Shown: positions 50,458-63,491, counted from the stretch's first letter. The stretch is DNA of 64,000 bases from Paramecium sonneborni (GCA_905182985.1 CAJJDN010000001.1:558020-622019); one strand, 5' to 3'. The notes: generated by a model from the letters alone, not told the origin. Numbers and translations: made by a program.

Positions 50458-53400
50458 ATGCGCAATAGTCTAATAACCCAACTTGAATTCAAAGATGGAA
50501 TATATTAAGGATAAACATTACAATCAAGATATAAATAAGGAATTGGAGTTTATTTATGGGAGAATGGATCTGCTTATTTTGGTGAATGGAAATCAGATTA
50601 AATTGACGGTAATGGAATTCTTTTCTTGCCACCTAAAACTACAATTCAAGGATAGTTCAACTCAGGAAAATTACATGGAAATTGTCTTATATCTACAAGG
50701 TTAGCTAAATATTAAGGTAAATGGCTCAACGGTTTACCTAATGGAAGCATGACTGGTTATTCAAACTAAGGAGAAGTTATAATACTTTTCTAAGATGGTA
50801 AACCGACTAGAGGTCTAAGTTCAAGAGAATAATCATGTGATATTCCTAATATAAAGGGTGTTTAATGTTACAACAGTTCTGCTTTATAATCTATAGATTG
50901 GTTAGATGGAACTTTCTATGGAGTTACAGGCAAGAGCTCAGCCAATAAAATTGCACCTAATGGTTTAGGTATTTATTTACCTAAAAATGGATTATTTTAA
51001 TGTGGATAATATAAAGATGGACTCTTGAATGGTTTAGGAAGAACATAATAATCATCAGGTGAAGTCTATCAAGGATTCTTTGAAAATGGAAAATATCATG
51101 GAAGAGGCATCTATTTATTTAAAGAAGATGAATTATAATGGGTAAAAGGAATGTGGAGATTTGGAGAGTTAATCGAAATATATCAGAATGGATTAGTCAA
51201 AAATTGTACTGCTCCCAAAGATCTTATGTGTATATTTATTTATATTTCGTTTATTTAGTTCCATACAGTGATCATAGAAATCCTATCTCCATTAGATAAC
51301 CAATTAACCTTAATAATATCAAAGAAATAGAAGACTTATTTCAAATACAATTCTCTCGATAATAACCTATTCACTAATAAATTACTACTACCCCCAGTCC
51401 TGAAAACAAGACCAAATTATCTAATCATAAGTATTTTCAAAATTCTATGACAACTTCATACTAGAGAATCTCAGATGCCCTTCTTACAAACAAATAAAAT
51501 TCATCTCCTGAAAGGAACAGCACAAAATTAATTAACTACTATAAAGGATAATTACGAGATATTGATTAAAATGAACTACCACAATAATCTAAATCTAGTA
51601 AACCTATATCAAATTCAAGAAAATCTAATTCAAATTCTTAAAAATATTTAATCCAAAGCTCAATCAAAAAAAATTCAATCAATAATAAATCATCAAACAA
51701 ATTAAACTAATCAGCCTATGTTGAAGAAATTAAAAAACTATAAACTTAATTCACCAAACCTTTTGATCACAATAAAAGTGTTCAATCACAGTAGAGCCAA
51801 ATTTATTAGGCAATCTTAGATAGTGAAGAGCATTCTAGTTAGAGAAGTGAATTATTTTAAGAAAAATAACAATCATCACCAAAAGATCATATTGACTAAA
51901 TTATTCAAAAATCTAAAAAATATTAAAAACAAAAATCAATCTAGTAATAAAAATAATCCATTCTTGATTAATCTATATAATCCAATTAATCAAAATAACC
52001 TAAAAGTCCATAAAATTTATAACAATCCAAAGCATCATTATAATCAAAATGCAAATCTTCTGAAGGTAATAAAAAAAAGTAATAACAACAATAAGATGTT
52101 GAAATTCAAAATAAATACAAAAGTGAAGGGAATAAATTACCAAAAAAATAAACTAAAAAAACAGAATAACTTCCATTAGATTTATCTGTATAATCTGAAT
52201 AATAATATATATGTGAATCTAAACAAATTAAAGAATTTTCATAATAAAGAGATTCAAAATTATCAATCTAATCCTCATAACCTGTTTCTTAAAGAATTTC
52301 AATCAATTCTATCAATCAAGTAGCTTCTCAACAAACAACTCCTTAACATTCACATAGAAATTAAAATTAGGATGAATAAAATAAATAATTATAATAATCA
52401 CAATAATCTTAATAATTATAATAGTTTCACGAATCCAAATAATAATCACTATAATCTTAAGAGGAAAAAATCTAATAATAGCAAATTGATCATAACAAAA
52501 AATTGAGTTTTTGTCAATAAGATTTTGCTCCAGATATGAGGAATACAGCTATTTTTAATTAAATTGAATCTAATCAATCTAGTTAAATGAAATTTCATAG
52601 ACATAAAAGAAGTTAATCATAAACTGATTTTGATAAATTTGAAATCTAAGATGACACTCAAATGAAATTAATCAAATAATAACAATAATATATGTAATAA
52701 TTAATTGAATAATAATAAAGAGAATTAGAATAACTAAAATTTTAATAATAATAATTAGAAGAAGAAAATTAAATATCATTAAGTAGACCAGGATACAAAA
52801 CTAACGCTTCAATGGATTCATAAGAAAGTTATCCTCAATAATAATCAGAAAGCTTTCATCAAGATTTTATCAAATCAGTAAGTGATGTATTAAAGAGTGA
52901 ACTCAAAAAAAAATAAGAAGATTCGTTAATTAGAGATAATCAAAACAATTCCCCTCATTTCGAATAATCAAAAATAACAAATAATCAACAATCTATGTTT
53001 TTTTATGATATTTAGAGTTTAGAAAATGTAAATGTAAATGAAAGACTGAACAACAGAATATCAAGCAAATAATTAGAGGAGGTAAACAAATCAAGAGCTG
53101 AGTCTCTAATGATAAAAAAATAGCCAATTTCACATAGAGAATTAGATGATTTGTAAATTGATAAACTTTAAGATACATTGTCAAGATAATCTAGGCATTC
53201 AAAGCAATCATTTCATTCAAGATATTCTGGAGAAAATAAATAATAAAGATCTAAATCACATCAATCAAGCTAACGAAACTATTCAAATAAATAACATTCA
53301 TTTTATTAATAATAATCACAGGAATAGTTTTATCCTTAAAAATAAACATCATTTGTTGAAGAAAAAGAGGAATCATAAAATCATTCTTAATAAATTAATG

Positions 53401-54110
53401 TTGAATCAATTACTTCAATCAATAAGCAAAATCAATTATCACATATTGAGAATAAGTAAGACTAATCATAAAGTTCACAATAGATGTCTATTATTTCTAA
53501 TCAATTTCAAAAGGAAACACAAAGTATAAAAAAATAAATTTAAGAAGAATCTATCTTAAACAAATCAAAATAAATAGATAATAATATTCTAAAAATAAAG
53601 TAATAAAATACTGTTTAAAAAAAAAAAGAGCAAGATTAACTTAAATAAGAAGAATCTATTGATCAAATGATGAAAAAATAATCCCAAAAATAGTTATCTT
53701 AGACTTAATTAAAATTTGTAGCTTGCCCTTCTTAGCATTCCTTACCGGGTTCTGTAAATTTTTCTGATAAATAATTGCAAATCAAACCAGATTAAATGAG
53801 TGAAAATATATAAGTAACCATTCGAGATGATTAATCAGATACCAAATAAAACATTCAGGAAATAAAATTATAATTAGCTGCTCAAAAAGAGATACTTTCC
53901 TAACTTTATCATTCTATATAAGAATCAAGATAAATGAAGGTTTCTCAATTCGATTCTGATAAGAGGATAAGTGAATAAAGAACTGTAAAAAGAGGAATGG
54001 TTAGCGGCGTATTTGATCCATGTAGCAGCCCAGTAAAGAAAGTAATTATAACAAAAGGAGCATTTCCTGCTTTTACAATAATAAAATCCTTATCACCGAT
54101 AAGACTTTGA
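50458..54110 (+). CDS. MORN-repeat protein with very long Gln/Ser/Lys-rich tail
   Basis: A 1207-residue protein with one 29-nt intron at 51230-51258. The start MRNSLITQLEFKDGIYQG is the first ATG after the divergent promoter and leads directly into MORN units: GIGVYLWENGSAYFGEW, AKYQGKWLNGLPNGS, GLFQCGQYKDGLLNGLG, GEVYQGFFENGKYHGRG. These end near residue 260. The remaining 940 residues are low-complexity Gln, Ser, Asn and Lys with short helical patches, encoded largely by TAA and TAG, which is why standard-code reading shows nothing. The final 60 residues become less biased (KRGMVSGVFDPCSSPVKK). A cortical or basal-body scaffold role is plausible from MORN; the tail is probably disordered. 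Confidence 0.85.
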
Positions 54111-54173
54111 TTATTAATATTATATTTATTCTAATTCTAACAAATAAAAATAATATTTATGGAAATAATTTTT

Positions 54174-56256
54174 TCATATCAAATTTTCATCTATTTTTTT
54201 AAATTACCAAGGCCATCTCCAATTATATAAAAATTGTCTGAAATCAAAACGATTATCATCTTGTGAAAATGCTTGAGCATGAAATGAAGCAGTAATAGTT
54301 ACTACTTTGTGTCTGTTTATAGCATAGTATTAGAAAAATTTTTTCACTTTTTCAGCTACTTATTGTGGAGTCATATTGGACCAAAGATATCTTAATTTCT
54401 TGAACAAACTTACTGGCCCCAATTTTTATACCTTTCTCAATTTTGCAAATGTTTCTAACTCGTTGAATGTCAATTCCATGTCATTTTCTGAAACATGACC
54501 TTCAGCCGATTAAGGTCTTAATTCTGGTGAAGGCTTAGCTTCCAATATTAATTAAATGGCAGAAAACTTAAATGTCTTGTAACAAAATTAAAGAAGTTCT
54601 CTCAAGTCATTTTTACTTAAGCTACCTATTGGATTAATATCAGCACTTGAACAATCATATTTAGTTAAGAAACCTCTTATCGATTCATCCAAATTGCTAG
54701 ATCCGAGAACAATTAAAAATCCTTTTTTTCCATTATTCCATGGAGTTAATTAAGCTAGTAAATAAGTAAGTACCATTCTTGATCTTGCTTATATATTTTA
54801 CAAAGCTAAATCTTCTGAAAGAGATCCACCATTTACAATAAATTATGGTTCCTTTTTTAAGATAGGTTTAATACAAGAAGTACATGCTTTACAAACTTAA
54901 TCAATTTCGACTTCATAATGTTTGCTGCCTATTTACTCTGCTAATAATCTTGATCTAGCTCTAGAATCCTAGGTTGAATTTTCAGATCCAAGATAAACAG
55001 TAAAAAAGAGTCGATTAACAATTTCTTATGGAGATTTAGGAGTAAAAGTATCATCTTCGACAATCTTACGTAATTATTTCAAGACTTTAATATGTGTTTA
55101 AGAGTCGTTGTCAACAATCGAAATGGTTTTAAGTATTTTATTAGCCATAAAAAATACAGCTAATGCAGTGGCACTGCTGTCTAAACCTCCAGATAAAGGT
55201 AACATGAAGCCACAAGCTCCAGACCTTCTCATATAATCCCATAAGTAACAGGCAATTGAATCTTCGATTTCTGATTCATATGATATTGGAATATCATGAT
55301 AATAAACATAATTCTATTACTAAGTTAAATTAATGTCTAGTTTAACTCTCGGAAAGTGCTTTTATTTAGATGCCATAAGTGATCTACTCTTAATATTGAT
55401 TCTAATATTTCTAACTTCTTGTAAATCAATGTCACAAGTAGTTACTTCAACATCTTTAAGTGAAAATGCATCACTTTTTGCAAAAACTTTGCCATTCAAT
55501 ACTATGCATGAACATCCATCAAAGTACAATCTATTCCCATCGCATCCTCTTAAATTACAAAATGCATAACAGGCACCATTTCTTTTCGTAATATCTTTGA
55601 ACAATTCTGTTCTTTCTTTTATTTTTCCAACTTCATAATGTGATCCACTTGAATTAAGTATTATCTCTGCTCCGTCTAAAGCTTAATTTGCACTAGTGGG
55701 AATGGGGGTCCACATTTCTTCACATATTTCTATACCAATTTCTGTATCATGGGTTTACAAAATCGCAACCCCAATTGGAACACTTTTTTATCCAGTGGCT
55801 ATTTAAATAATAGTAGGTAACTCTAAATCTTCTATTTCTTTACTCCATGGAGTAAAATACCTAGATTCTCTGTAATTTCCATCATCAGCCAAATATATTT
55901 TTGGTCTTATTAAGTGAATCTTTTTGTTTAACAAAATCACTCTACAATTATAAAACACACTTTTATGTATAACTGGCATTCCTATGTCACAAACAATATT
56001 TACTGTATGTGGAAGTATCTCAACAATAGCTTCCCTTAATAAATATAATAGATTAATACCAACAATGGGTAACAGTATCTGATTCCAAAAAGTGATCTTC
56101 ACACATGTACCCACAAATTTCCAATTCAGGTCCAACTCGATATAAACATTGTTTTCTTTTGCATATTTCTATACTTTCTATGATATTCTAAACATTCTGA
56201 CTAAAGTCCATTGCCCATTAATTTAATGTACATACACCTAATCTTGTTATTGACAT
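54174..56256 (-). CDS. NADSYN1: Glutamine-dependent NAD+ synthetase
   Basis: A 685-residue protein (human enzyme 706) with one 25-nt intron at 56035-56059. The N-terminal nitrilase-type glutaminase domain shows the catalytic triad regions GPELEICGY (Glu), [16 protein letters not shown] (Lys) and [12 protein letters not shown] (Cys). The C-terminal synthetase domain has the P-loop [47 protein letters not shown] and the C-terminal [17 protein letters not shown]. The enzyme makes NAD+ from deamido-NAD+ using ammonia channelled from glutamine, in the cytosol. The start codon is 14 bp from the start of the divergent diacylglycerol kinase gene. Confidence 0.95.
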
Positions 56257-56270
56257 ATTATTAATTTTAA
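56257..56270. promoter_or_regulatory. 14-bp gap between divergent start codons
   Basis: Only fourteen bases (ATTATTAATTTTAA) separate the start codons of NAD+ synthetase and diacylglycerol kinase. Both transcription starts must lie within the gap or inside the opposite gene. Confidence 0.5.
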
Positions 56271-57540
56271 ATGGAATTTGCTTTTTTTCTTTTTGTAAAT
56301 CCTACCTCTGGTGGAAATCGGGCAGGTGTGTATTTATAATTAGATGCAGAAACAATAAAGTTTAATCTGAATCAAAAACCTATTAATGTTTATTTTACAA
56401 GTCTTCATTAGAAAGACTAGGTGGAAATGAATCTAAGAAGAATCAAAGAATTCTAATAGAGAAATGTTTAAGTCAGAGTTATTGTATGCGGTGGTGATGG
56501 CACTGTTATGTGGGTAGTAGATGAAATGCATAAACATAGTGTTGACTTTGCCAATTGTCCTATAGGAATTATACCTTTTGGAACAGGAAATGATTTCTCA
56601 AGAGTCTTAGGATGGGGTGGAGATACAGATGGAGACTTAGGAGCTTGTTTAAGAAACTTTAAACAGTAAATATCTCAATGGCTCAATGCTAAAATACATG
56701 ATTTTGATCTATGGGAAATCAATATTAGTGTAGATATGCAAACTGGATTATTTAAAAGAATTAAGAAACAAGGAGACTTATTCCAAAAAGAAGTTCTACA
56801 AAAAGACAAGGATGTTTTAAAATAATTAGATAAAAGAATGTCTAATTATTTTTCTATCGGAGTTGATGCTCGTATTGGATATGGTTTTGATAAAAAAAGA
56901 ACTTAGTCAGCGTGCTGTAATAAATGTGTTTACTTTTGCGAAGGACTTAAAAAAATGTGCCTCAAGAATCCAACTACAAATTAAGTAATTGCTGGAATGC
57001 AAATTTTGAAGGAATAAAATGTCACTATTGAATAAATTAATAATATCCCCACTGATATATTATTCAAAACAAAAGGTACAAATATGAGAGAAGATCAACA
57101 ACCTCTTAATGAGTCTAAGTTTATATTAAGTGGAGATCCTATTACATTACTATGTTTAAATATATAATCATATTCTGGTGGAGCTGGAGCTATTTGGGAT
57201 AATTGCAGAGGAAAGGTAGCTGTCAAAGAAGGTACTTAGAAACTCTAAGATAATTTCGTCCCATAGGATTTTGGTGATGGCAAAATTGAATTCGTGGGCT
57301 TTAATTCCATGATAGGAATGGCTAATGAAAGGTTAGAAGATCATCCTATGTTGTAGATTTATTCATGGAAATGCTGTTAGAGTTGCATAAGGTGAAGGAC
57401 CATTTTTGATCTCATTTAAAAAAAACGTTTCTCCTTACTTTTAGATTGATGGAGAATATTTTTAAGCTGTAAATCCGATTTTTGCTCTGTTAAAAAGATC
57501 TTCCATACGTATTAAAGTTCTAATGAAAACACAAAATTGA
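56271..57540 (+). CDS. Diacylglycerol kinase
   Basis: A 414-residue protein with one 25-nt intron at 57332-57356. The catalytic domain starts [14 protein letters not shown] and contains the ATP site [18 protein letters not shown], then [18 protein letters not shown]. The accessory domain includes [28 protein letters not shown] and [11 protein letters not shown], ending in [14 protein letters not shown] and IDGEYFQA. It converts diacylglycerol to phosphatidic acid and so ends diacylglycerol signalling. No C1, EF-hand or PH domain precedes it, so it is a minimal catalytic form. The intron lies inside [10 protein letters not shown], and skipping it would cause an early stop. Confidence 0.94.
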
Positions 57541-57576
57541 TAATTAATTATATAATTCTTTTTATTTATAAAAATA

Positions 57577-59907
57577 ATGGATGTGGAATTAACATTATAA
57601 TACTTACCCTCATAAATGCATATCGAATAAATAAGCATATTTGTTACACTTTCAACAACTGATAATTTAATTTAATCAGTTAGTAAAGCAATCTAACTTA
57701 AATCTGAACAGTTTACTTTATTTCTTTTTAAATATGGTTTTTAGGTTTTCTTTTTTTTAATATAAAAGATTCGAATTGTGCATGGCTGGAATTGTGATTA
57801 CATAGAACCATTAGATATTTTAACAATCAAAGTTCTTGATCCCTCTTTATCTTTTTCTCTTTTGAAAGAAAAAAAACATTCAGAAGTAGATTTTAGTCCA
57901 TATTTTTATGAAGAATCTCATAATGATAAATAAATAAATTTATATGATACGATGGTAGATAAAATTAAAGCAAATAAAATAGATTATATTGAAAAGCATT
58001 TAAATAAAGAAATAGCAAACTAAACAAATAAAGAAGGCTGGACTATGTTGCATTGGATTTGTTATTTTGGGAAAATAGATATTATAAAAATAATAGTACC
58101 TCTTTGTGTAGATATCAATTAGGAAACCTTAGATGGATGGACCTCATTAATGATATCAATAAGATAGTAGCATATCTCAAGTAAAGCTCAATTCATTATT
58201 TAGTAACTAGGTATTTGCTTAATTAATAAAGTATTAATGTGAATTTAGTCACCTAATAAACTAGCGCACTTCATTTGGCGTGTAGAATGGAAAATACTAT
58301 AGTCCTTCAAATGCTTTAAGAAAAAGATGCTGATTTTTTAATCCTAGATCGTTATAATAATAATGTGTTTAATATTGCATCTTTGAAAATGCAATTATTT
58401 TTATTGGGCCTGGTTAACAAAATGCCATTAGTTACAGAAATTTAATTATTTTCATAAATAAATCCATTTATAGCAAAAGGAACCTATTTTTCACCTGGTT
58501 CGAGTCCTTGGACCATAAAATAAAGATATTTAGTAATTAATCCTATGGGGGATCATCTTATAAGATACAAAGATAAATGTTAGACTGAAATTAGAGAATC
58601 AATAAAATTATCTTAAATTTCATAGATTAATCCTAACTATTCAAGTTTTAAACTTAAAAAAGGCTTCTTTTACATTTAACTTCAAGGAGAGAATCATAAT
58701 GATTTAATAATAGGTTTATCAACACTTGATCATCTTTCAAGATGGTCGGCTCTCATAAAAAAAGGTATAACCTATACTAAAAATGTTGCTTCTGGATTGT
58801 AACTAAACAATATATTCATAAAATTAGAAGAAATCGACTTAGACTCTCCTCCTACAAGTATTCCTCCAAAAAGAGATAGTTAGACACCAATAAGAAGGAA
58901 GATTTCTGATTTATCATCTTTAATGCCTAAATTAACTCATTAAATTCCAAAATTCAAAGATTTCGTTTTAAAATCTTTATTAATGAATGATTAAATAAGC
59001 TGTGTTTTTAAAGCTTATTGTGAATTAGATGGATCTACTTATGCTTTAAAATGTCTTAATAAATAGTAATTAATATAAAATGGGCTCCTTGGAGAGGCTA
59101 TACATGAAGTTCGTACATTAATCTCAGTTGATAACCCATATATTATATAACTCTAATATGCTTTTCAAACTCCGAATTATTTATATCTGGCTTTTGAACA
59201 TTGTAATGGCGGTAGTTTATATTCCATTTTAAATGCTTTAGAAAGAATTACAGATAGTTAAGCAAAATATTATTTAAGTTAAATATTAATTGCTTTAGAG
59301 TTTTTGCATAGTTAGAATATTATTTACAATAATCTGTGCTTACAAAATGTCTTATTGACTTCCAAAGGAAGCATTAAATTAATAGGTCTTCAAAATTATG
59401 GTTTCTAATCAATCTATTATAAGACTCCTGAATATTTAGATGAGGGAAAAATCGGAAAGTACACAGATTATTATTAGTTTGGAATTCTAGCATTCGAACT
59501 TTTATCTGGATGCCATCCATTTTAAGGTAATACAAAAAATCAAATAATTTTGGGTATTTTGACTTGTCAAATAAACTACCCATAATATATTAATAAGGTA
59601 AAATAATAATGTAAAATAAGGAAGCAATAAATTTAATAAATAAACTCACGAATAAAAATTATCAAAAAAGAATAAATTTTGAATAAATCAGATAGCATCC
59701 ATTTTTTTCTGATACTAATTGGGAACAGTATTGTTTTCAAAAATTAAAAAATCCAATCAGATTAAATTAATTGAGAAACTATTTAAAATTAGAAAAGGTT
59801 GTATTTTATTATATGATTAGATTACCTTTTAAGATGAGGATTATGAATTGCATGATTAAAGTAATTTTAAAAAAGTTATTCAATATGATTATATAAAATT
59901 TACTTGA
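57577..59907 (+). CDS. Ankyrin-PH-pseudokinase protein
   Basis: A 743-residue protein with introns at 57745-57768, 58203-58231, 59598-59620 and 59798-59820. Ankyrin repeats lie at about residues 130-260 (TNKEGWTMLHWICYFGK, TLDGWTSLM, QQTSALHLACRMEN). A PH domain follows (KGTYFSPGSSPWTIKQRYLV, ending HLSRWSALIKKG). The last 300 residues are an AGC-like kinase fold with YALKCLNKQQL, a full C-lobe (KTPEYLDEGKIGKYTDYY) and a C-terminal AGC tail. However, the catalytic loop reads IIYNNLCLQNVL instead of HRDLKPEN and the DFG site is KLIGLQNYG, so it should be catalytically dead. Such proteins usually act as lipid-recruited scaffolds; this is inference. Confidence 0.85.
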
Positions 59908-59949
59908 CAATTAAAATATAAAAATAATTGTTTATTTCTAATATATTTT

Positions 59950-61586
59950 TCAAATTCCAAAAGGTTTTGCATTATACGACGGAAATTTTGGGCCAGTTTC
60001 TATTTGTGGTCCCTATTTTTATTAAAAAATTTGTCGTTGGCTGGGAGCAAAAGATTGATTAGATATAATTGAATTTCTTTATAATTATTAATTATCTTAC
60101 TTTTGCGGCTATTAACCTCGGAATGGTTGCATAGAATTAAAATTTTATTGTAATTAAACTCCAGGTTATAATTAAGGATTATGGTTTTGTGGTATAGGAG
60201 AAAAAAATTTATTTTTATCTCCAGATTATTAAGGAAATTGTAGGGTAGGAGTACCTTATTGTTAAAATGCAGCTTAATATTAAAAATTATGAGGGTTTGG
60301 TGGTGCTGATTAAGGAATAATGCATTGTTGGGTAGAAGTACCTTATGGTTAAAATACAGTTGAATGTGATTATTGATTAGCTTAGTTTAGTAGTGTTGAT
60401 TAAAGAGTAATGAGCTGTGGGGTAGGAGTACCTTATGGTTAAACTCCAGTTGGAAGTTATTAAAAATTATGATAGTTTGGTGGTGTTGATTAAGGAATAT
60501 TAACATTTTTTTATTCTTAAGCTATAGTTTGATTTTATTAAGGAGTATTATATATGTGGTGTTTAGGAGGAAAACTTTCTTGTTATTAAACTCCTGTTTG
60601 AGGTGATTGGTGCTATTAAATGATTGGTTGGATTGGAGAATCACTTAATTATTTTTAATTTGTTCTTTTATCATCAAAATATTAAAATAATTATTTCCAT
60701 GATATGCGCTATTAAATTTCGTATACAATCATTTTATTTAATAATTCAACAATTTCTTAATCTAAAGGATACATTATTATTTTAAACCTATTTTTCTCGA
60801 TTTTATTATGTCTGAATACAATTAAGAAAAGCCTTAGCTTTTTAATTTTTCTATTTCTTTGTATTTAAATTATTTTCCTCCGCTTGCTAAATCTAAAATA
60901 ATGACTCCAAGCTTAAATATTGATTTAAAAATTACTGAGAAGATATCACACCGATTGTCATATATTTCTTTATTTTTTACATCTAAAATTTCTGGAGCTG
61001 TATAATATGGAGTTCCGATCTTTTTTGTCATATCTTATTCTGACTCTGAGTCTAAAACCTTACTTAATCCAAAATCTGCAATCTTTCAATATTTACTTTA
61101 TAAAAATACTTTAATTTGTAATTGACCATTTATTTAATTGCATAATATGTTTTCTGGTTTCAAATCTCGGTGTATAATATTCTCTTTAATCAATGATTAA
61201 TATCCTTTAGCTATTTAATATATTATATTGAGTAATAATTCTTTTGTGATTTATTAGTTTTTCATGTATGCTGTCAAGCTTTATTCACATTTTTCCATAA
61301 ATATATATGCATGTTCATCTTCAATATCGGAGTCATAAACATCAAAAATCTTAACTAAATTTTCATTTGATTTGTTTCTCATTCTTTTACAAATATCGAA
61401 TTCTGGTGCTTAAGAAGTTTATAGAACATTTTCTCCAAATTGTTTTTTTTTTTTCATTACTTTAACACAAATGTTTAAATTATTATCTAATAATGATTTT
61501 GCTGTAAAGACACTTCCAAAGGCTCCTTATCCTAATTTACTGTTCTCTCTCTCTTCAATTTGATATTTTTAAGAGTATTTTTTCAT
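59950..61586 (-). CDS. Protein kinase (ULK/ATG1-like) with Gln/Pro-rich repeat tail
   Basis: A 519-residue protein with introns at 61083-61109, 60912-60935 and 60762-60787. The kinase has LGQGAFGSVFTAKS, the lysine in CVKVMKKKKQ, IIHRDLKPENILC, IADFGLSKV and KIGTPYYTAPEIL, so all catalytic residues are present. The Asp-rich hinge and short C-lobe resemble ULK/ATG1 and related protist kinases, but the subfamily is uncertain. The tail of about 220 residues is Gln/Pro/Asn-rich with an imperfect repeat of about 38 residues (QGTPT..., IPQSTPPNYHNF), covering 60030-60560. Read on the plus strand this tail mimics a Gly/Trp-rich frame studded with TGA. The stop is 42 bp from the convergent pseudokinase stop. 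Confidence 0.85.
60030..60560 (-). repeat. Imperfect tandem repeat of about 115 bp coding for Gln/Pro-rich units
   Basis: A unit containing AGGAGTACCTTATGGTTAAA on the plus strand recurs around 60240, 60330 and 60420, together with GGTGGTG(C/T)TGATTAAGGAAT between copies. On the coding (minus) strand this gives Q(P/Q)QGTPT and PQS(T/A)PPNxHNF units in the kinase tail. Confidence 0.6.
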
Positions 61587-61640
61587 TTTATAAATGATAG
61601 AATTTGGGTATTGATTAAATTAATTAATAAAAATAAAAAC

Positions 61641-63491
61641 ATGCTTATAATAATTTTTTTCTTCCCCGAAATTCTATTAATTTACTCATAGAATTAATAT
61701 TCATTTAATTAAGATCTAGAAATATAATTAAGTTAGTTGAATAGAGGAAAGGATCGTTAATTAAATTAATTAATTTTAGATGGAATAGATTGGAGACCAA
61801 TTTAAATATACTTTCAATTTTTAGAAAATTCAGAAATTAATTAAGAAACTTTAAAATATATCACTAAAATACTCGAGATATCAAAAATATTTTTTAGTAA
61901 ACATTTAATGGTCAGAAAATAAAATGAAAGCCTCATTTTTGGAAATAAATAAGCATGTGGTGGAATAAACATTCCTGAAGCATTCTAATTTAAAGAATAT
62001 AATTATGACTTAGTGATATTTGTTTCATTCCAATTTGATAATTCAAGCAATTATTTTGCATATTCTGGTCCTTGTAAAATAACAATATATGATTTGAGGC
62101 CAACTTTTGGAGTCATAAATTGGAATTTGAGATAACTATTAATGGTAATAAATGAAATAAAATTAGAAAAATGCAAATTCATTTAATTTGTAATTAAATC
62201 TTTAAACATCTATTCATGAAATTATTCATACACTTGGATTTATTGAAGTTCTTTATCAATACTATTATGACCCTTAAACATTAGAATTTTATAATCTGAC
62301 CTTGGAAAAAGATGAGAATAATCATTTGATTTTGTCAACTCCTCGTTTAATTAATATATCAAAAGAGTATTATTAATGTGATCATTTTATTGGAGCTTTG
62401 ATGGAAAACTAAGGGGGAGAGAATAGTGCAAGTCATCATTTTGAACGTTCTATCTATTTTAATGAACTTATGACAGGTACGCAGATGAATGGTTAATCTG
62501 TGTTATCTCAATTCACATTTACTTTATTGTCAGATTTTGGGTATTACAATTATTTTTGATCATAGATTTTACCGATTATTAAAATATAAGAGTGATTCTA
62601 TGACTTATGGTAAAAATAGAGGATGCGACTTTTTATTTAAGTCTTGCAAGGAGTAAGAAATTGATGAATTTTGTAATTAAAATGAATATACTTGTTCATA
62701 TGATAATTCAGGTATTGGAAAATGTGGTTAAGATTAATTAAGTGATTAATGCTCTTATAGAAGTATATTTTTAGGAATGAACTGTAAAAATCCATTCCAA
62801 TATCAGACATAAGAATAGATAGAGCATTTTTTGAAGACTAAAAGTACCATAGGTGAGAATAGTTTATGCTTTCAAATAATTTATAAAGAAAAAAAAATTC
62901 AAACATTATCAGAGCAATTAAGTCTTATTGACAAATCATGTTATAGATTTTAGTGTTAAGACAATGAAATAAATATAATTATTTAATAAAATGAAAATAG
63001 TACGATCCAACTTCATTGTCCTAATAATGAGACTATTACTTTTAGTGATATTAATTTTAGTATTAAATGTCAAGAAGATTCAAAGAAAATCTGCTCTAAT
63101 TAAAACACATGTCAAAATTAGTGTAATTTTAGAGGGTTTTGTGTTAATCAATAATGTACTTGTTAGTACGGGTATTCCGGATATTTTTGTGAAAATGAAT
63201 GTGATGGATTTAGAAAAGAAGATAAATGCTTAATTACATGTGATTAATAAGATTACGCGGATATCAATTCTATGTATTGTTTGACTTGTTCAGGAGTAAT
63301 AGAAACTATAATATTATATCTAGAATTGTAAATCATGTAAAAGTATCTTTGAATGCTTAGAATGTGAGGAAGGCTATCATTTGAAAGATAAATTCTGTGA
63401 ACCATTTTATAAGGGAATTGAGAATTCTTCTTAAATAAAATTTTATGCTGGTATTTCAAAGCTCATTTTTATGTTGATCATTTTAATTTGA
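61641..63491 (+). CDS. Leishmanolysin-like (GP63, M8) surface metalloprotease with EGF/cysteine-rich tail
   Basis: A 591-residue protein with introns at 62145-62166, 62541-62565 and 63296-63323. It begins with a signal peptide (MLIIIFFFPEILLIYS). The zinc site is intact: SIHEIIHTLGF (His185, Glu186, His189) and, about 70 residues on, the third ligand in ASHHFERS (His259) followed by NELMTG. DFGFYRLLKYKSDSM, YGKNRGCDFLF and the following cysteine array match the M8 C-terminal region. Next come an EGF-like module (CNFRGFCVNQQCTCQYGYSG) and CxxC units, then a hydrophobic tail (ISKLIFMLIILI) suited to a GPI anchor. It is a secreted or cell-surface zinc protease. The pro-domain is short, with a possible cysteine switch near ACGGINIP. 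Confidence 0.9.

Noticed and set aside
59970..60800. Plus-strand Gly/Trp-rich repeat frame with regular TGA codons, suggesting a decayed repeat gene or TGA recoding
   Set aside because: The minus strand is free of TGA and continues in frame from an intact kinase, so the repeat is the kinase tail.
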